A stretch of 64,000 bases of DNA from Pseudomonas neustonica (GCF_003797945.1 NZ_RKKU01000011.1:57867-121866); one strand, 5' to 3'; numbered from the stretch's first letter, positions 20,885 through 30,075 are shown. Notes: a model not told the origin generated them from the letters alone. Program-made: numbers and translations.

Positions 20885-20922
20885 CTCAAATTTACATATG
20901 AAAATCCATATGTAAATTTGAG
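20885..20922. promoter_or_regulatory. Perfect 16-bp inverted repeat upstream of hsdR
   Basis: Arms CTCAAATTTACATATG and CATATGTAAATTTGAG are exact reverse complements around a six-base spacer. There is no T-run, so it looks like an operator or a control hairpin rather than a terminator. It lies in the 154-base gap between fic and hsdR. The DNA-binding tail of Fic is a candidate ligand, by inference only. Confidence 0.65.
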
Positions 20923-20931
20923 GCCCTATGT

Positions 20932-20955
20932 TTACATAAGAGTTTTCTTGTGTAA
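20932..20955. promoter_or_regulatory. Second, imperfect inverted repeat upstream of hsdR
   Basis: TTACATAAG and CTTGTGTAA pair with one mismatch around six bases. The half-site TTACATA is shared with the perfect repeat at 20885, so the two may be linked binding sites. A flanking direct repeat (TGTGTAAGAGAGCAGGCTC near 20869 and a close copy near 20949) brackets the region. Confidence 0.5.
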
Positions 20956-21002
20956 GGAGAGCGGCTCTTGTTCAGTTCGGGGTAAGACAGCTAGGGGTAG
21001 GT

Positions 21003-24000
21003 ATGGCAGATAGCCGCGAAATACAGTTTCAAAACGACATTATTGACGCCCTGGCTGCTCAAGGCTGGCTAGTCGGTACGGCCAGCGGTTACGACCGCCG
21101 CACTGCGCTGTATATCGAGGATGTGCTGGGGTACTTCAAGGAGGCCTGGCCCGAGCGTTGGGACAAGTTCGCCAAGGCCAACCCGACTGATCCGGACGGC
21201 GTGCTGGTGCAGAAGCTGGTGCGCGAGCTGGAACAGAACGGCACCCTGGATGTTTTGCGCCACGGCTTTAAGTTGCCGGGGGTGAAGATTGAGACGTGCA
21301 GCTTCCAGCCCGACCACGGCATGAACCCGGATACCCTCAAGCGCTACCAGTGCAACCGCTTGCGCGTGGTACCGGAGGTGTCTTACTCACCCCATGCGCG
21401 TGATGCGGCTAGCGGAGGGCAGAGCTACAACCCACGGTTGGATCTGGTGCTGTTCGTCAACGGCATCCCCACCGCCACGCTTGAGCTAAAAAGCGAGTTC
21501 AAGCAGTCGGTGGAAAACGCCAAGCGCCAGTACCGTAACGACCGCCCAGTCAAAGACCCACTGACGCGCAAGCCCGAGCCACTGCTGACCTTCAGGCGTG
21601 GCGCGCTGGTGCACTTTGCCGTGGGCCAGAACGAAGTGGCGATGACCACCAAGTTGGCGGGTAAAGACACCTTCTTCCTGCCGTTCAACCTCGGCAGTGC
21701 GGAAGGCGGTGCGGGCAACCCGATACCGGAAGATGACAGCCAATACGCCACCGGCTACCTTTGGCAGCGCCTGCTGCAGCCGGATGCCTGGCTCAAGGTG
21801 CTGGGGCGCTTTTTGCACCTAGAGAAGAAAACCAGTGAAGGCTTTGACGGCACGCCGGTGACCAAGGAGACCATGATCTTCCCGCGTTACCACCAGTGGG
21901 AAGTGGTCAACCAGCTGATCAACACCACCCGCGTTGAAGGGCCGGGCAAGCGTTATTTGATCCAGCACAGCGCTGGCTCGGGCAAGTCCAACTCCATCGC
22001 CTGGACCGCCCATCAACTGGCCTCGCTGTACGACGCTGACGGCCAACGGCTTTTCAACTCGGTGATCGTGGTCACCGACCGCACGGTTCTGGATAGCCAG
22101 TTGCAGAACACCATCTACCAGTTCGAGCACGCCCAGGGCGTGGTCAAGCCGATCAGCCGTGATGTCGGCAACCAGAGTAAATCCGAGCAGTTAGCCGAGG
22201 CGCTGGCTGAGCAGACGCGCATCATCATCGTCACCATCCAGACCTTCCCGGCGCTGTTCGATGCCCTGGACAAGTATCCCAAGCTGGCCAGCGGACGCTA
22301 TGCAGTGATCGCCGACGAGGCGCATTCCTCGCAAACCGGCTCGTCGGCCAGCAAGCTGAAACAGATTCTCGGCAGTGATGCCCTGGAAGGGGAAGAAGTC
22401 AGTGCCGAAGAGCTGCTGGACGCCGCCGTGCAGGCGCGCCAACCAAATGAGCGCATCAGCTACTACGCCTTTACCGCCACGCCCAAGGCCAAGACCCTGG
22501 AGCTGTTCGGTCGCCCGGCCGACCCGACGCTGCCGGCCAGCTCAAGCAACAAGCCGGAGGCGTTTCACCTTTACTCCATGCGCCAAGCCATTGAGGAGGG
22601 TTTTATCCTCGACGTGCTGCGCAACTACACCACCTACAGCACCGCCTGGAAGATTGCTCACCCCAACGGGGAGGAAGCGGACGACGAGGTGGATAGCAAG
22701 AAGGCCCGTATCAAGCTGGCTCGCTGGGTGCGATTGCACCCGTACAACATCAGCCAGAAGGTCGAAATCATCGTCGAGCACTTCCGCGCGAATATACGGG
22801 GTCTGCTGGGTGGCCAGGCCAAGGCCATGGTCGTTGCCAGTAGCCGCCAGGAAGCGGTGCGCTACCAGTTGGCGGTGAAGTCTTACGTGCAGCAGATGGG
22901 TTACAACGATGTGCACCCACTGGTGGCGTTCTCTGGCAGCGTTTTACCCGATGAGGTGATCCCCGAAGAGGTGACGGAAAGCAGCAGCCTGCTTAACGCC
23001 GGTCTGAATGGCCGCGATTTGGCCAAGGCCTTCGACACCCAGGACTTCAACGTGATGATCGCCGCCAACAAGTACCAGACCGGCTTCGACCAGCCAAAGC
23101 TGTGCGCTATGTACGTGGACAAGAAACTGCAGGGCGTGGACTGCGTGCAAACCCTGTCGCGATTGAACCGCACCTTCGGTGACAGCAAGGACACCTTCAT
23201 CCTCGATTTCTTCAACGAGTCGCAGGATATTCTCGACGCTTTCTTACCGTACTACACCAAGGCCGAGCTGACCGACGTGACCGACCCGCAGATCATTTAT
23301 GACCTGCAGAAGAAACTGGACGCCGAGGGAATCTATTACTGGCAGGAGGTCGAGGCGTTCGCCATGGCCTTCTTCAACCCTAAAGCGGCGGCCAGCAAGC
23401 TTACCTATTACTGCACTCCGGCCAAGGAACGCTTTGCCAAGCGTTATGCCTTCTCGCTGGAATCGCGCGAACAAGCGCTGCATTTCAAAGGTACAGCGGA
23501 AGCCAATGGCGACAGCGCTGGCCTGAAAAAAGCCGAACACGCATTGAAAGAAGCCGGAGAGCAGATCGACCAGCTCGACCTGTTTCGCAAGAACCTGCAA
23601 AGCTTTGTGCGTCTGTACGAGTTTCTCTCGCAGATTGTGCCTTACGAGGACCGCGAGCTGGAGCAGCTCTGCGTATATGCAAGAAACTTGTACCCGTTGC
23701 TTCGCTACGATCGCTTGCAGCAAGAGGACGTGGACGTTGGCGAGCTGCAACTGACCCACTATCGCCTCAGCAAGCAAGCCGAACACCGCTTGCGTTTAAG
23801 CGAAGAAGGCGGCGAATACACCCTCAAGCCCGGCAGCGATGTTGGCAGCGGTAAGCCGCATGACCCGGAAAAAAAGCGCCTGTCGGAAATCATCGAAGCA
23901 CTGAACGATATCTTCGGTGCCGAGGTGAGCGACGACGACCAGCTCCAGTTCCTCACCGGCATCGCCCAGCGCATCAGCCGTCAGCAAGATGTGATGGCCC

Positions 24001-24206
24001 AGGTGGACAACCACTCGGTGGAGCAAGTGATGCACGGCCTGTTCCCCAAGCGCGTGCTAGATACTGTGCTCGACGCCATGACCGACCACGAGAAACTCTC
24101 GCTGGAAGTGCTGGATAACGAGACCAAGAGCCGGGCGTTTGCGTTGGTTATTTTGAAGATGCTGACCTCTGCCAGGTTAGACGAGGACGGACCGCGCGGC
24201 AGATGA
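21003..24206 (+). CDS. hsdR: Type I restriction endonuclease/translocase subunit (system 1)
   Basis: Full-length 1067-residue HsdR. The N-terminal nuclease has D147 and ELK with E161 and K163 (PD-(D/E)XK type). The superfamily 2 translocase follows, with Walker A HSAGSGKS near 322-329 and DEAH at 438-441. The C-terminal helical region binds the methylase core. Its first 33 codons are the parent-like version of the two fragments at 17243 and 19579. It is separated from hsdS by four cargo elements and has its own palindrome-rich leader, so restriction may be expressed apart from modification. Confidence 0.95.
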   Translation: MADSREIQFQNDIIDALAAQGWLVGTASGYDRRTALYIEDVLGYFKEAWPERWDKFAKANPTDPDGVLVQKLVRELEQNGTLDVLRHGFKLPGVKIETCSFQPDHGMNPDTLKRYQCNRLRVVPEVSYSPHARDAASGGQSYNPRLDLVLFVNGIPTATLELKSEFKQSVENAKRQYRNDRPVKDPLTRKPEPLLTFRRGALVHFAVGQNEVAMTTKLAGKDTFFLPFNLGSAEGGAGNPIPEDDSQYATGYLWQRLLQPDAWLKVLGRFLHLEKKTSEGFDGTPVTKETMIFPRYHQWEVVNQLINTTRVEGPGKRYLIQHSAGSGKSNSIAWTAHQLASLYDADGQRLFNSVIVVTDRTVLDSQLQNTIYQFEHAQGVVKPISRDVGNQSKSEQLAEALAEQTRIIIVTIQTFPALFDALDKYPKLASGRYAVIADEAHSSQTGSSASKLKQILGSDALEGEEVSAEELLDAAVQARQPNERISYYAFTATPKAKTLELFGRPADPTLPASSSNKPEAFHLYSMRQAIEEGFILDVLRNYTTYSTAWKIAHPNGEEADDEVDSKKARIKLARWVRLHPYNISQKVEIIVEHFRANIRGLLGGQAKAMVVASSRQEAVRYQLAVKSYVQQMGYNDVHPLVAFSGSVLPDEVIPEEVTESSSLLNAGLNGRDLAKAFDTQDFNVMIAANKYQTGFDQPKLCAMYVDKKLQGVDCVQTLSRLNRTFGDSKDTFILDFFNESQDILDAFLPYYTKAELTDVTDPQIIYDLQKKLDAEGIYYWQEVEAFAMAFFNPKAAASKLTYYCTPAKERFAKRYAFSLESREQALHFKGTAEANGDSAGLKKAEHALKEAGEQIDQLDLFRKNLQSFVRLYEFLSQIVPYEDRELEQLCVYARNLYPLLRYDRLQQEDVDVGELQLTHYRLSKQAEHRLRLSEEGGEYTLKPGSDVGSGKPHDPEKKRLSEIIEALNDIFGAEVSDDDQLQFLTGIAQRISRQQDVMAQVDNHSVEQVMHGLFPKRVLDTVLDAMTDHEKLSLEVLDNETKSRAFALVILKMLTSARLDEDGPRGR

Positions 24207-24221
24207 GTGCTGGCAGCACTC
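24205..24221 (+). terminator. Short hairpin at the hsdR stop codon
   Basis: GAGTGCT and AGCACTC pair exactly around a three-base loop, starting within the stop codon. No T-run follows, so termination would be weak or Rho-assisted. Confidence 0.35.
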
Positions 24222-24435
24222 AATGATTAGCGCGGACGCTTTGCCGATCAACTTCAGCGGCCTGAAGGCGAACGCAAAGAGTGTTTGTCGTTAGGTAAAA
24301 GAGCGGTGATCACTAACCCCATGGCTAGGCGCTCCTGCCTGAACATGGTTGGAATGAAAGCTTGGTGAGTTGGTAATACGTAAATCGTAACGAAGTGAAT
24401 CTGACACTTTTCCGACAGTCTCAAATTTAGGGCAC

Positions 24436-24469
24436 AAAAAACCCTGAAAATCACGAGGATAATCAGGGT
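24436..24469 (-). terminator. Rho-independent terminator on the minus strand
   Basis: On the minus strand, ACCCTGA and TCAGGGT form a stem with a partly paired inner part, directly followed by six T. It lies just downstream of the tmRNA/tRNA-end-like sequence at 24487-24502 in the same orientation. This is the layout expected beyond a stable RNA gene. Confidence 0.7.
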
Positions 24470-24486
24470 CTTAGGTCTTGCTTATT

Positions 24487-24502
24487 TGGTGGAGCCGGGG
24501 GG
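24487..24502 (-). other. tmRNA/tRNA 3'-end-like sequence, possible attachment site
   Basis: Read on the minus strand this is CCCCCCGGCTCCACCA, which fits the acceptor end of a tmRNA (or tRNA) including CCA. Beyond position 24502 the pairing and T-arm sequence expected of a full gene is absent, so only the end is present. Islands that integrate into ssrA or tRNA genes leave such a copy at their far end. The terminator beside it supports this reading. No integrase is in the window. Confidence 0.5.
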
Positions 24503-24787
24503 AGCCGGCCTTATAGGCGTTAAAAGGCTCTATTCCGCGGATCTCAGCGATATTTTGCGTGAAACTTGGATTTGGTATAACTCACAAAGACTGCGTGTAA
24601 TCTTATGGGATCTTGACGGGCTGTCAAGAATCTTTTGAAAGGGCCCCGCCTGAAAGTTGAGCACGCATAATATCGGTTCAACTCCCGTTTTGACGTTTGA
24701 ACTGGCGTCTGAAAATAGCGCCGGATTGGGTTGATGAAGCCCGTGCCATGCTTAGCACGCTGCGTTGGCACAGTGGATAAGAATAAC
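24503..24787. other. Non-coding stretch beside the att-like site
   Basis: About 285 bases with only short open frames and no recognised gene. If the neighbouring site is a true attachment end, this is the first DNA of the island. I see no repeat or RNA structure that I can name. Confidence 0.4.
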
Positions 24788-25162
24788 CTAAATGGGCTTG
24801 TCTGATTTAGGGGAAGGCGACGGCGCAGTACCAACTTTGGGCATGGCAAAGCCGGCCTTGTTTTTCTGAGCGAATGCAGCGTTGAGGTCTACCGGACTGA
24901 GGTGAGAGAGGCTGATTTTCAGGCCGAACTTTTTGAAGACGGCTTCCAGGGTCGCAAGAGTCGGATTGCCGCTATCGACCTCGAGCTGCGAGAGAGCCCG
25001 CTTCGAAATTTTGCAGGCCATGGCGAAGCGCTCTTGATTTACCCCTAGGATGTTTTCACGCAGACGCTTAACGGCACCGCCGAGGGTCAATCGCCCTTGT
25101 GCGACCTCATCGGCCACCGTTTGAATGTAAGCCTTGCGCTCTTCCAACGTCATCTCTTTCAT
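24788..25162 (-). CDS. HipB-like helix-turn-helix antitoxin
   Basis: About 124 residues with a central XRE-type helix-turn-helix (RFAMACKISKRALSQLEVDS). It is expected to bind HipA and repress the operon. The start chosen is ATG 25162, which overlaps the TGA of hipA as ATGA; an ATG at 25174 is less likely because its GAAGGA would be adjacent to the start. It is longer than typical HipB and has an unusual proline/lysine-rich C-terminal tail. It lies downstream of the toxin, the reverse of the usual hipB-hipA order. Confidence 0.8.
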   Translation of the reverse strand: MKEMTLEERKAYIQTVADEVAQGRLTLGGAVKRLRENILGVNQERFAMACKISKRALSQLEVDSGNPTLATLEAVFKKFGLKISLSHLSPVDLNAAFAQKNKAGFAMPKVGTAPSPSPKSDKPI

Positions 25163-26481
25163 ATCAACCCCCATTCCTTCAGGCGAGCATCCAGATTGTT
25201 GAGCGGAATGCTCTTCGCGTTGCGAACGCTGTCCGGCAGGTTTACGAGCAGGTCGGGTAGGGCACGGAAGCTCTGGGCCTGGCTGCGCAGAGCATCGAAG
25301 TAAAGATCACCCGAAGCATCGTCTGCCAGAGAGCTGCACGCCTGCCTCCAGTCCGGTGCCCCTGCTTTCTCGTGCTTCCACTTTGTCACTCTGGTTATTC
25401 CGTCAGGGTCGAGAACCATAGGGGCCAAATCGTAGATCGGTGCCAGCCTCAGCTTGCCTCCGTCCCGTATAATCGAGATGTTTCTTCCATGATTGTCAGA
25501 GTTGCCCAGGATGCGGTTCAGCAGATCCCTTGAAATGTACTCGACGGCCAAGTCAAACAGCTCATCACCCTGTTCGGCCATCGTCCAGATTTCGCCAAGA
25601 CGGCCAAGCACGAACTCATGTCTCAGGTATGCACCGTTCTCAGTAACGTCACACACTGAGTAAATCGATTCTACTGGGTGACGCAGGATGCCCTGCTCGG
25701 TAACTTCGCGGTCAAAGCGGGGCATCCATAGGCTGGGTTTGTGCTCACCGTCATCAATCAGCGCCAACCCATCTGTAGAGATAGTGCTCATGCCGATCTC
25801 AGTGATTGCGCGGTAATACTGGAACTCGGCTCTCAAAATATCCTTGTCGATGGCTGCTGCCCGGTTTCTGGGGAATTTTACGAACCAGTGCTGCTTGGTC
25901 TGCTCAGCCGACAGCGTGGCCTCGGCAAACATTAGCCCGTTGTGGTCTTCCGCCAGCAACAGCTTGGGCGCTTCACCGCCAGCCCCAGTGGCGCCGCCGA
26001 TGGCAGCACCTTGCTCATAGGCATACTCCAAGAAATCCGTATTGCGCTCGGCCACCTCTGCGCGGTTAAAGCCCAAGGGCTCGCCTTCATCAAGGTAGGG
26101 CAGCGACTGTTTGATCCGCATGTGGCCGATAGGGGATGGGGTACACCGCTCGAGAAGAAACAGACTCATGGCGATGTCATCTGGCTTTTGGGCTGCGAAG
26201 CGCTTCTCCAGCGAACGAAATGCTGCCCCGGAGGGAATTATGTCCAGAAGGAATGCCGGATAGCCCTCAGAGGTATAGATGTTCATGTCCAAGCGATGCA
26301 CTACGCTCACGGAGTGCTCGAAGTAAGAGCTTTCGCATTCCATATTGTTGAGGTAGAAACTGGTCAGGTAGCCAGTGATGCATGCTCCCTCACGAGGATT
26401 CAAGGGATTCTCGAATTTCAGGCTGTAGGCGTCTTGCCAGGTACCATCAGCGAATACTTCAACAGTGAGTTCTTTGGCCAT
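25159..26481 (-). CDS. hipA: HipA-family serine/threonine kinase toxin
   Basis: 440-residue HipA-like kinase. The glycine-rich loop (GGATGAGGEAPKLLL), the catalytic segment GNSDNHGRNISII and the metal-binding YDLAPM are present, so the kinase should be active. HipA enzymes phosphorylate aminoacyl-tRNA synthetases or other targets and induce dormancy. It includes the N-terminal HipA-N1 region, so it is not a split HipST type. It is the first gene of the pair, directly behind three operator-like palindromes. Family assignment is firm; the target is unknown. Confidence 0.9.
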   Translation of the reverse strand: MAKELTVEVFADGTWQDAYSLKFENPLNPREGACITGYLTSFYLNNMECESSYFEHSVSVVHRLDMNIYTSEGYPAFLLDIIPSGAAFRSLEKRFAAQKPDDIAMSLFLLERCTPSPIGHMRIKQSLPYLDEGEPLGFNRAEVAERNTDFLEYAYEQGAAIGGATGAGGEAPKLLLAEDHNGLMFAEATLSAEQTKQHWFVKFPRNRAAAIDKDILRAEFQYYRAITEIGMSTISTDGLALIDDGEHKPSLWMPRFDREVTEQGILRHPVESIYSVCDVTENGAYLRHEFVLGRLGEIWTMAEQGDELFDLAVEYISRDLLNRILGNSDNHGRNISIIRDGGKLRLAPIYDLAPMVLDPDGITRVTKWKHEKAGAPDWRQACSSLADDASGDLYFDALRSQAQSFRALPDLLVNLPDSVRNAKSIPLNNLDARLKEWGLI

Positions 26482-26499
26482 GATTAAACCAGTAGTCGG

Positions 26500-26598
26500 C
26501 GCATTATAATGCGTTGAAGCATAGCGGCAACACGTGGTTAGCGCAATATAATGCCCTGGATAATGACGTATGATTTATTTTGGCGCATTAAAGTGCGC
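26500..26598. promoter_or_regulatory. Three spaced palindromes upstream of hipA (putative HipB operators)
   Basis: Sites at 26500-26513 (perfect CGCATTATAATGCG), 26541-26554 (GCGCAATATAATGC) and 26583-26598 (GCGCATTAAAGTGCGC) share a GCGCA-TATAA-TGC pattern. Their centres are about 41 to 43 bases apart, near four helical turns, so dimers would bind on one face of the DNA. The first lies only 19 bases before the hipA start codon, so it would also block early transcription. Confidence 0.7.
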
Positions 26599-26886
26599 TA
26601 TTGCGATTCGCCTCTTTATGAGGTTGGGAAATGTCCAGGGGAGCTGGGGTAGTCCAAAGAAATGTCTCCGGATCGCTATTGGGAGCAACTCATCCAGTAT
26701 AGAAATGCGTCAATTGGATTGGTTTGTGCCAGGGCATTGAACTGGGTCAGGTATGGGGTCTGTCATCGACTAAGAGTAAGCTAATTAGCGATTCAGGCTG
26801 AATGCTGGTCGGGGGCATCGCGATAGTTTGCTCACCTACGCTCGCCGCGGTCCGCAAAAATCTTCATATAGGTCTGTTTAAGCTCG
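26599..26886. other. Intergenic region before the nuclease-like gene
   Basis: No gene is supported in these 288 bases. It should contain the promoter of the gene at 26887. No clear operator was seen beyond the HipB sites to its left. Confidence 0.4.
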
Positions 26887-29022
26887 ATGAACGATACGCC
26901 TTGCAAGTCTTACTATCAGGATCAGTGGTCCCGCTACAGTGCTAAGCTGAACCCAGCTGCAACTGCTGATGAGTGCATGCATGATTTTTTAGATGGTAAG
27001 CCAGCAGGCAAGCACGGTAAGCGTGATCGTGCTGCCGGTCTTTTGAGTTTGGACTTCTGGTGGCAACCAGGCTTGCTTGAACAAACACAGCTGGCAAGGC
27101 TAGTCCTGGCTCAGATTCTGTGGGTCCAAGATGATATTGACCGCTCTCTGCTGGATCACCTCGCCCAGCACAATCCTGATTTACTGCGCTGGGCGATCCG
27201 TTATTCAAAGCTTTTTACTAAAACTGATTCGCAGGTGATGCGCCATCTTGGCCAGACGGTCACAGGACATGAATGGGGTGCTTTCCTGAATGCCTGTAAT
27301 CGCTTGGTGGAACAGCTTGAGCCATTTGATGACTTAATAGCGCAAGCCGAGCAGCATTTGAAAACGCTATCGCTGCTCGAGTTGATGTCTTATCTGAGCA
27401 TTCTCGCTTACCCCGCCCTTGAGAGTGTTGAGCAAAATACCCAGCAAAGCTGGGCAGTTTACGAACGCATTATCCAACGTAAGCTGCAACGCTGTAGCGA
27501 GCGAGACTTTCAGCTGACAGAAAAAATACTGGGCAAGTCTCTTAAACGCCATCTCTCGCCGCTATTATTCCCCGGAGGCGGCTCGCCAGAGAAATGCATA
27601 GCCCACCTTGAATCCGTTGCTGTGCTTATTGCCGCGATGAGCGAGCGACTCGACTATGAAGCGACCATCGATTCCTTTTGTTTTGATAGCGACATGCACT
27701 ATCAAATGGAGCAGGGGCAGCCTGTCATCTTCAGTGTCAGCACTGAGAGCGCTAGCCGCTGGAAGCAGACTGAAGAAAAGTCATTGCTGCTATGGAGCTA
27801 TTGGTTGCGTCGCGCGATGGACGATTTTGTCATCGCCGGGATGGCTGATGTCACCATAGGCACGCCTGAAAACCATGAAGCCAATCAATGGGCCTGGATC
27901 AAGGCTGTGCGCAGTCGCCTTGTGATGCAGACCCTTTTTGGATGCAGCGACAAGATCCTTCTGGCTGATGGCGCAGAGGTCGACTTGCACCAGACCTTGC
28001 TGGCCAGTGAACTATCTTCCGCCTTCTTTGTTAAGTCGTATCTGGAAGTTTACAAGCGCAATAGAAGTCATGCCGAATCAACCATTGCAGCGTTAGGACA
28101 GATGGCGTGGGAGGGATTGCTCGAAGGCGAGAACGGCTTCCCCATGACCTGGTCGGAACTGCCCGCCAAAATAAAGCGGATTCGGGGCTGGACTGTGAGC
28201 CAGGCAAACCCAACAGGGGATGCAGTGGCGGCAAAAAACATACTGGAGTTCTGGACCGTAGATTTGCGCCAGTTGTCAGCCCAGATCAAGGCTAGCCCGT
28301 TAGTTCCCGTTCCCAGGCTTTCAGAACAGCCGTTCTATAAAATTGGACGGTACAGCTTTCAGTTTCCCTGGATTGCCGGTCAGCAAAACAATCTTGTCTC
28401 CGCCGTTAACTCTTTACGCCGCATAGGCGTGCGCAGACCTGAACTGCGCAGCGAGACTGAGCAGGTTGAGCTTTGCCTGGCGCAAGCATTGCGGCAACGA
28501 GGCTTCAAGGTGATTGTGGGTTATCAGCCTCCGATTCTAGATGGGAACGATGCAGGCGAAATGGACCTTATCTGCCACCTCGATGGCGTGGTGTTATTGC
28601 TCGAAGTGAAGTCAGGTTTTATCCGCTCCTCGCGACACGAGGTATGGTTGCACCGAACCAACACTCTGCGTAAGGCAGCCAGACAGTTGAGGCGTAAACA
28701 GCAAGCTTTGCAGCCGCTATTGAATAGCGACCACACCTTGCGCCGAGATCTGAACCTGCAGGATGCCAACGCAGCGCTGCCAATCCATGCCTGGGTAGTG
28801 GATACCTCGATAGAATGCGACGGCGAGCTGCTAGATGGTTTTAGAGTGGTATCGCGCGAGGTGATGGAAGTTGCCCTGAAGGACCAGAAACACTACTTGC
28901 AGCCTCTAGATGCTGAGGATGACGCAGAAATCCAAACACTTTATCCCGACGGCTTTAGTGCCCAGGCTTTTGTAGATGCGGTTACCAATGAAGCGGTTTG
29001 GCGGGGCCTGCTGCCCAAGTAA
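26887..29022 (+). CDS. Large unknown protein with C-terminal PD-(D/E)XK-type nuclease
   Basis: 711 residues, a single-gene unit. The first 490 residues are mainly helical with many leucines and match no family I know. From about residue 535 a nuclease-like fold appears: ALRQRGFKVIVGYQPP, then GEMDLICHLDG with D560, then LLLEVKSGF with E573 and K575. The spacing and the following basic helix fit a NERD-like or Holliday-resolvase-like PD-(D/E)XK domain. The ribosome site before the ATG is weak. It lies between hipBA and a Druantia-like system. A stand-alone defence role is plausible but is inferred from location and the nuclease motif only. Confidence 0.7.
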   Translation: MNDTPCKSYYQDQWSRYSAKLNPAATADECMHDFLDGKPAGKHGKRDRAAGLLSLDFWWQPGLLEQTQLARLVLAQILWVQDDIDRSLLDHLAQHNPDLLRWAIRYSKLFTKTDSQVMRHLGQTVTGHEWGAFLNACNRLVEQLEPFDDLIAQAEQHLKTLSLLELMSYLSILAYPALESVEQNTQQSWAVYERIIQRKLQRCSERDFQLTEKILGKSLKRHLSPLLFPGGGSPEKCIAHLESVAVLIAAMSERLDYEATIDSFCFDSDMHYQMEQGQPVIFSVSTESASRWKQTEEKSLLLWSYWLRRAMDDFVIAGMADVTIGTPENHEANQWAWIKAVRSRLVMQTLFGCSDKILLADGAEVDLHQTLLASELSSAFFVKSYLEVYKRNRSHAESTIAALGQMAWEGLLEGENGFPMTWSELPAKIKRIRGWTVSQANPTGDAVAAKNILEFWTVDLRQLSAQIKASPLVPVPRLSEQPFYKIGRYSFQFPWIAGQQNNLVSAVNSLRRIGVRRPELRSETEQVELCLAQALRQRGFKVIVGYQPPILDGNDAGEMDLICHLDGVVLLLEVKSGFIRSSRHEVWLHRTNTLRKAARQLRRKQQALQPLLNSDHTLRRDLNLQDANAALPIHAWVVDTSIECDGELLDGFRVVSREVMEVALKDQKHYLQPLDAEDDAEIQTLYPDGFSAQAFVDAVTNEAVWRGLLPK

Positions 29023-29179
29023 TTGCGCCAGCCTGTGTGTGGGCATGCAACAGGAATCGACGCGAGTAGTGCATAGACTGGCAAGATGTCTAATTGGCTC
29101 TTAGCAGCGTGCTGGAAAAAACTGCTTCAGGTTGAGCGCGGCGCCGAGGCGTCGGGTTTAATACGCTCGATTCCCCTAC

Positions 29180-30048
29180 TTAATAGAGCCACTGTTGAAA
29201 GTGGTCCAGATTCGCGGCCACGATTTGCCACGCCGTCGGCTTGGCCTGCACCTTGGTCGGGTCAATCTGGTAGCGCTGCAGCACGTATTGCACCAGCGCC
29301 CCGGGGGTGTCGATTTTCAGTTGCCCCTCAAGCATGCCGTAATCCGCTTCGACAATGGCGCGCTGCTCGGGCTTCAGCCGGGAATCCGGCTCAATGATCA
29401 CGGAAACTTCGGTGTTCTAGGCGACATCTGCCTCGCGGGTGTGCTCGGACACATCGTCCATCAGCTCGGGCTCCCCGCGAAAGCGGCTCAATACAAAGTC
29501 CCGGTAGTCGCCGTTCTTCTCGCAATATGCACGCACATGCCAGCGCATGCTGGTAAATACCAATGTGTGTGGCGCGATCAGGCGGGTCTCATCGTCGGTT
29601 GTGGTGAACGACACATAATCGCATTCCAGTCGCTGGCCCTCGCGTCAGGCCCGCAGCAGTGGCCGCAATACCTCGGGTCGCACGGACCGGTCCGATACCT
29701 TCAGGAACTCAGTATGCGCATAGGCCAGCGCCAGGCCCTCAATGTGAGGCGCACGGTCATGACTTTGATTCAACAGGTGCAGATAGGCGCTGGCGCTGTC
29801 ATCGATAAAGCGTGGCTGAAAGCGCTTGCTTGGTACATAGCCCTTCAGATGCTTGTCGTACTCAAGGTTCTTCGGGGCATGCTCGGTGATGTAGGTGTTG
29901 ATGTCTTTGGAGGCCTGCTGGCGGCTGATACCAAAGCTCTGGATCAAGTGCTGTGTGGTCAGTCGACCCTCCCACCAAGCAACCGTTTCGATCAGGCGGT
30001 AGCGAAGGGCGAGATCCCAGCGGACGGATTCAGGGGGTTGCTGCGTTT
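29180..30048 (-). pseudogene. WYL-domain transcription regulator, broken by in-frame stops
   Basis: One reading frame of about 290 codons encodes a helix-turn-helix (RLIETVAWWEGRLTTQHL) and a WYL-type domain (LIAPHTLVFTSMRWHVRAYC, then LSRFRGEPELMDD), the build of BrxR/CapW-like regulators. The frame is interrupted by TGA at 29645-29647 and TAG at 29417-29419, with homologous sequence running on in the same frame on both sides. No start codon lies in frame near 30040: the sequence there (CACCATAAAACGCAG) could be an original ATG AAA ACG that lost its G. Three lesions make a functional product unlikely. Confidence 0.85.
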
Positions 30049-30075
30049 TATGGTGTCCTTACCTGCTTGAAAAGC

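Noticed and set aside
20885..20922. Rho-independent terminator between fic and hsdR
   Set aside because: The stem is perfect but no T-run follows on either strand; an operator role fits better.
24487..24510. Complete tmRNA or tRNA gene
   Set aside because: Only the acceptor end is present; the T-arm and the rest of the RNA cannot be found on either side.
29180..30048. Three separate small genes on the minus strand
   Set aside because: All three lie in one frame and together form a single WYL regulator interrupted by two stop codons.
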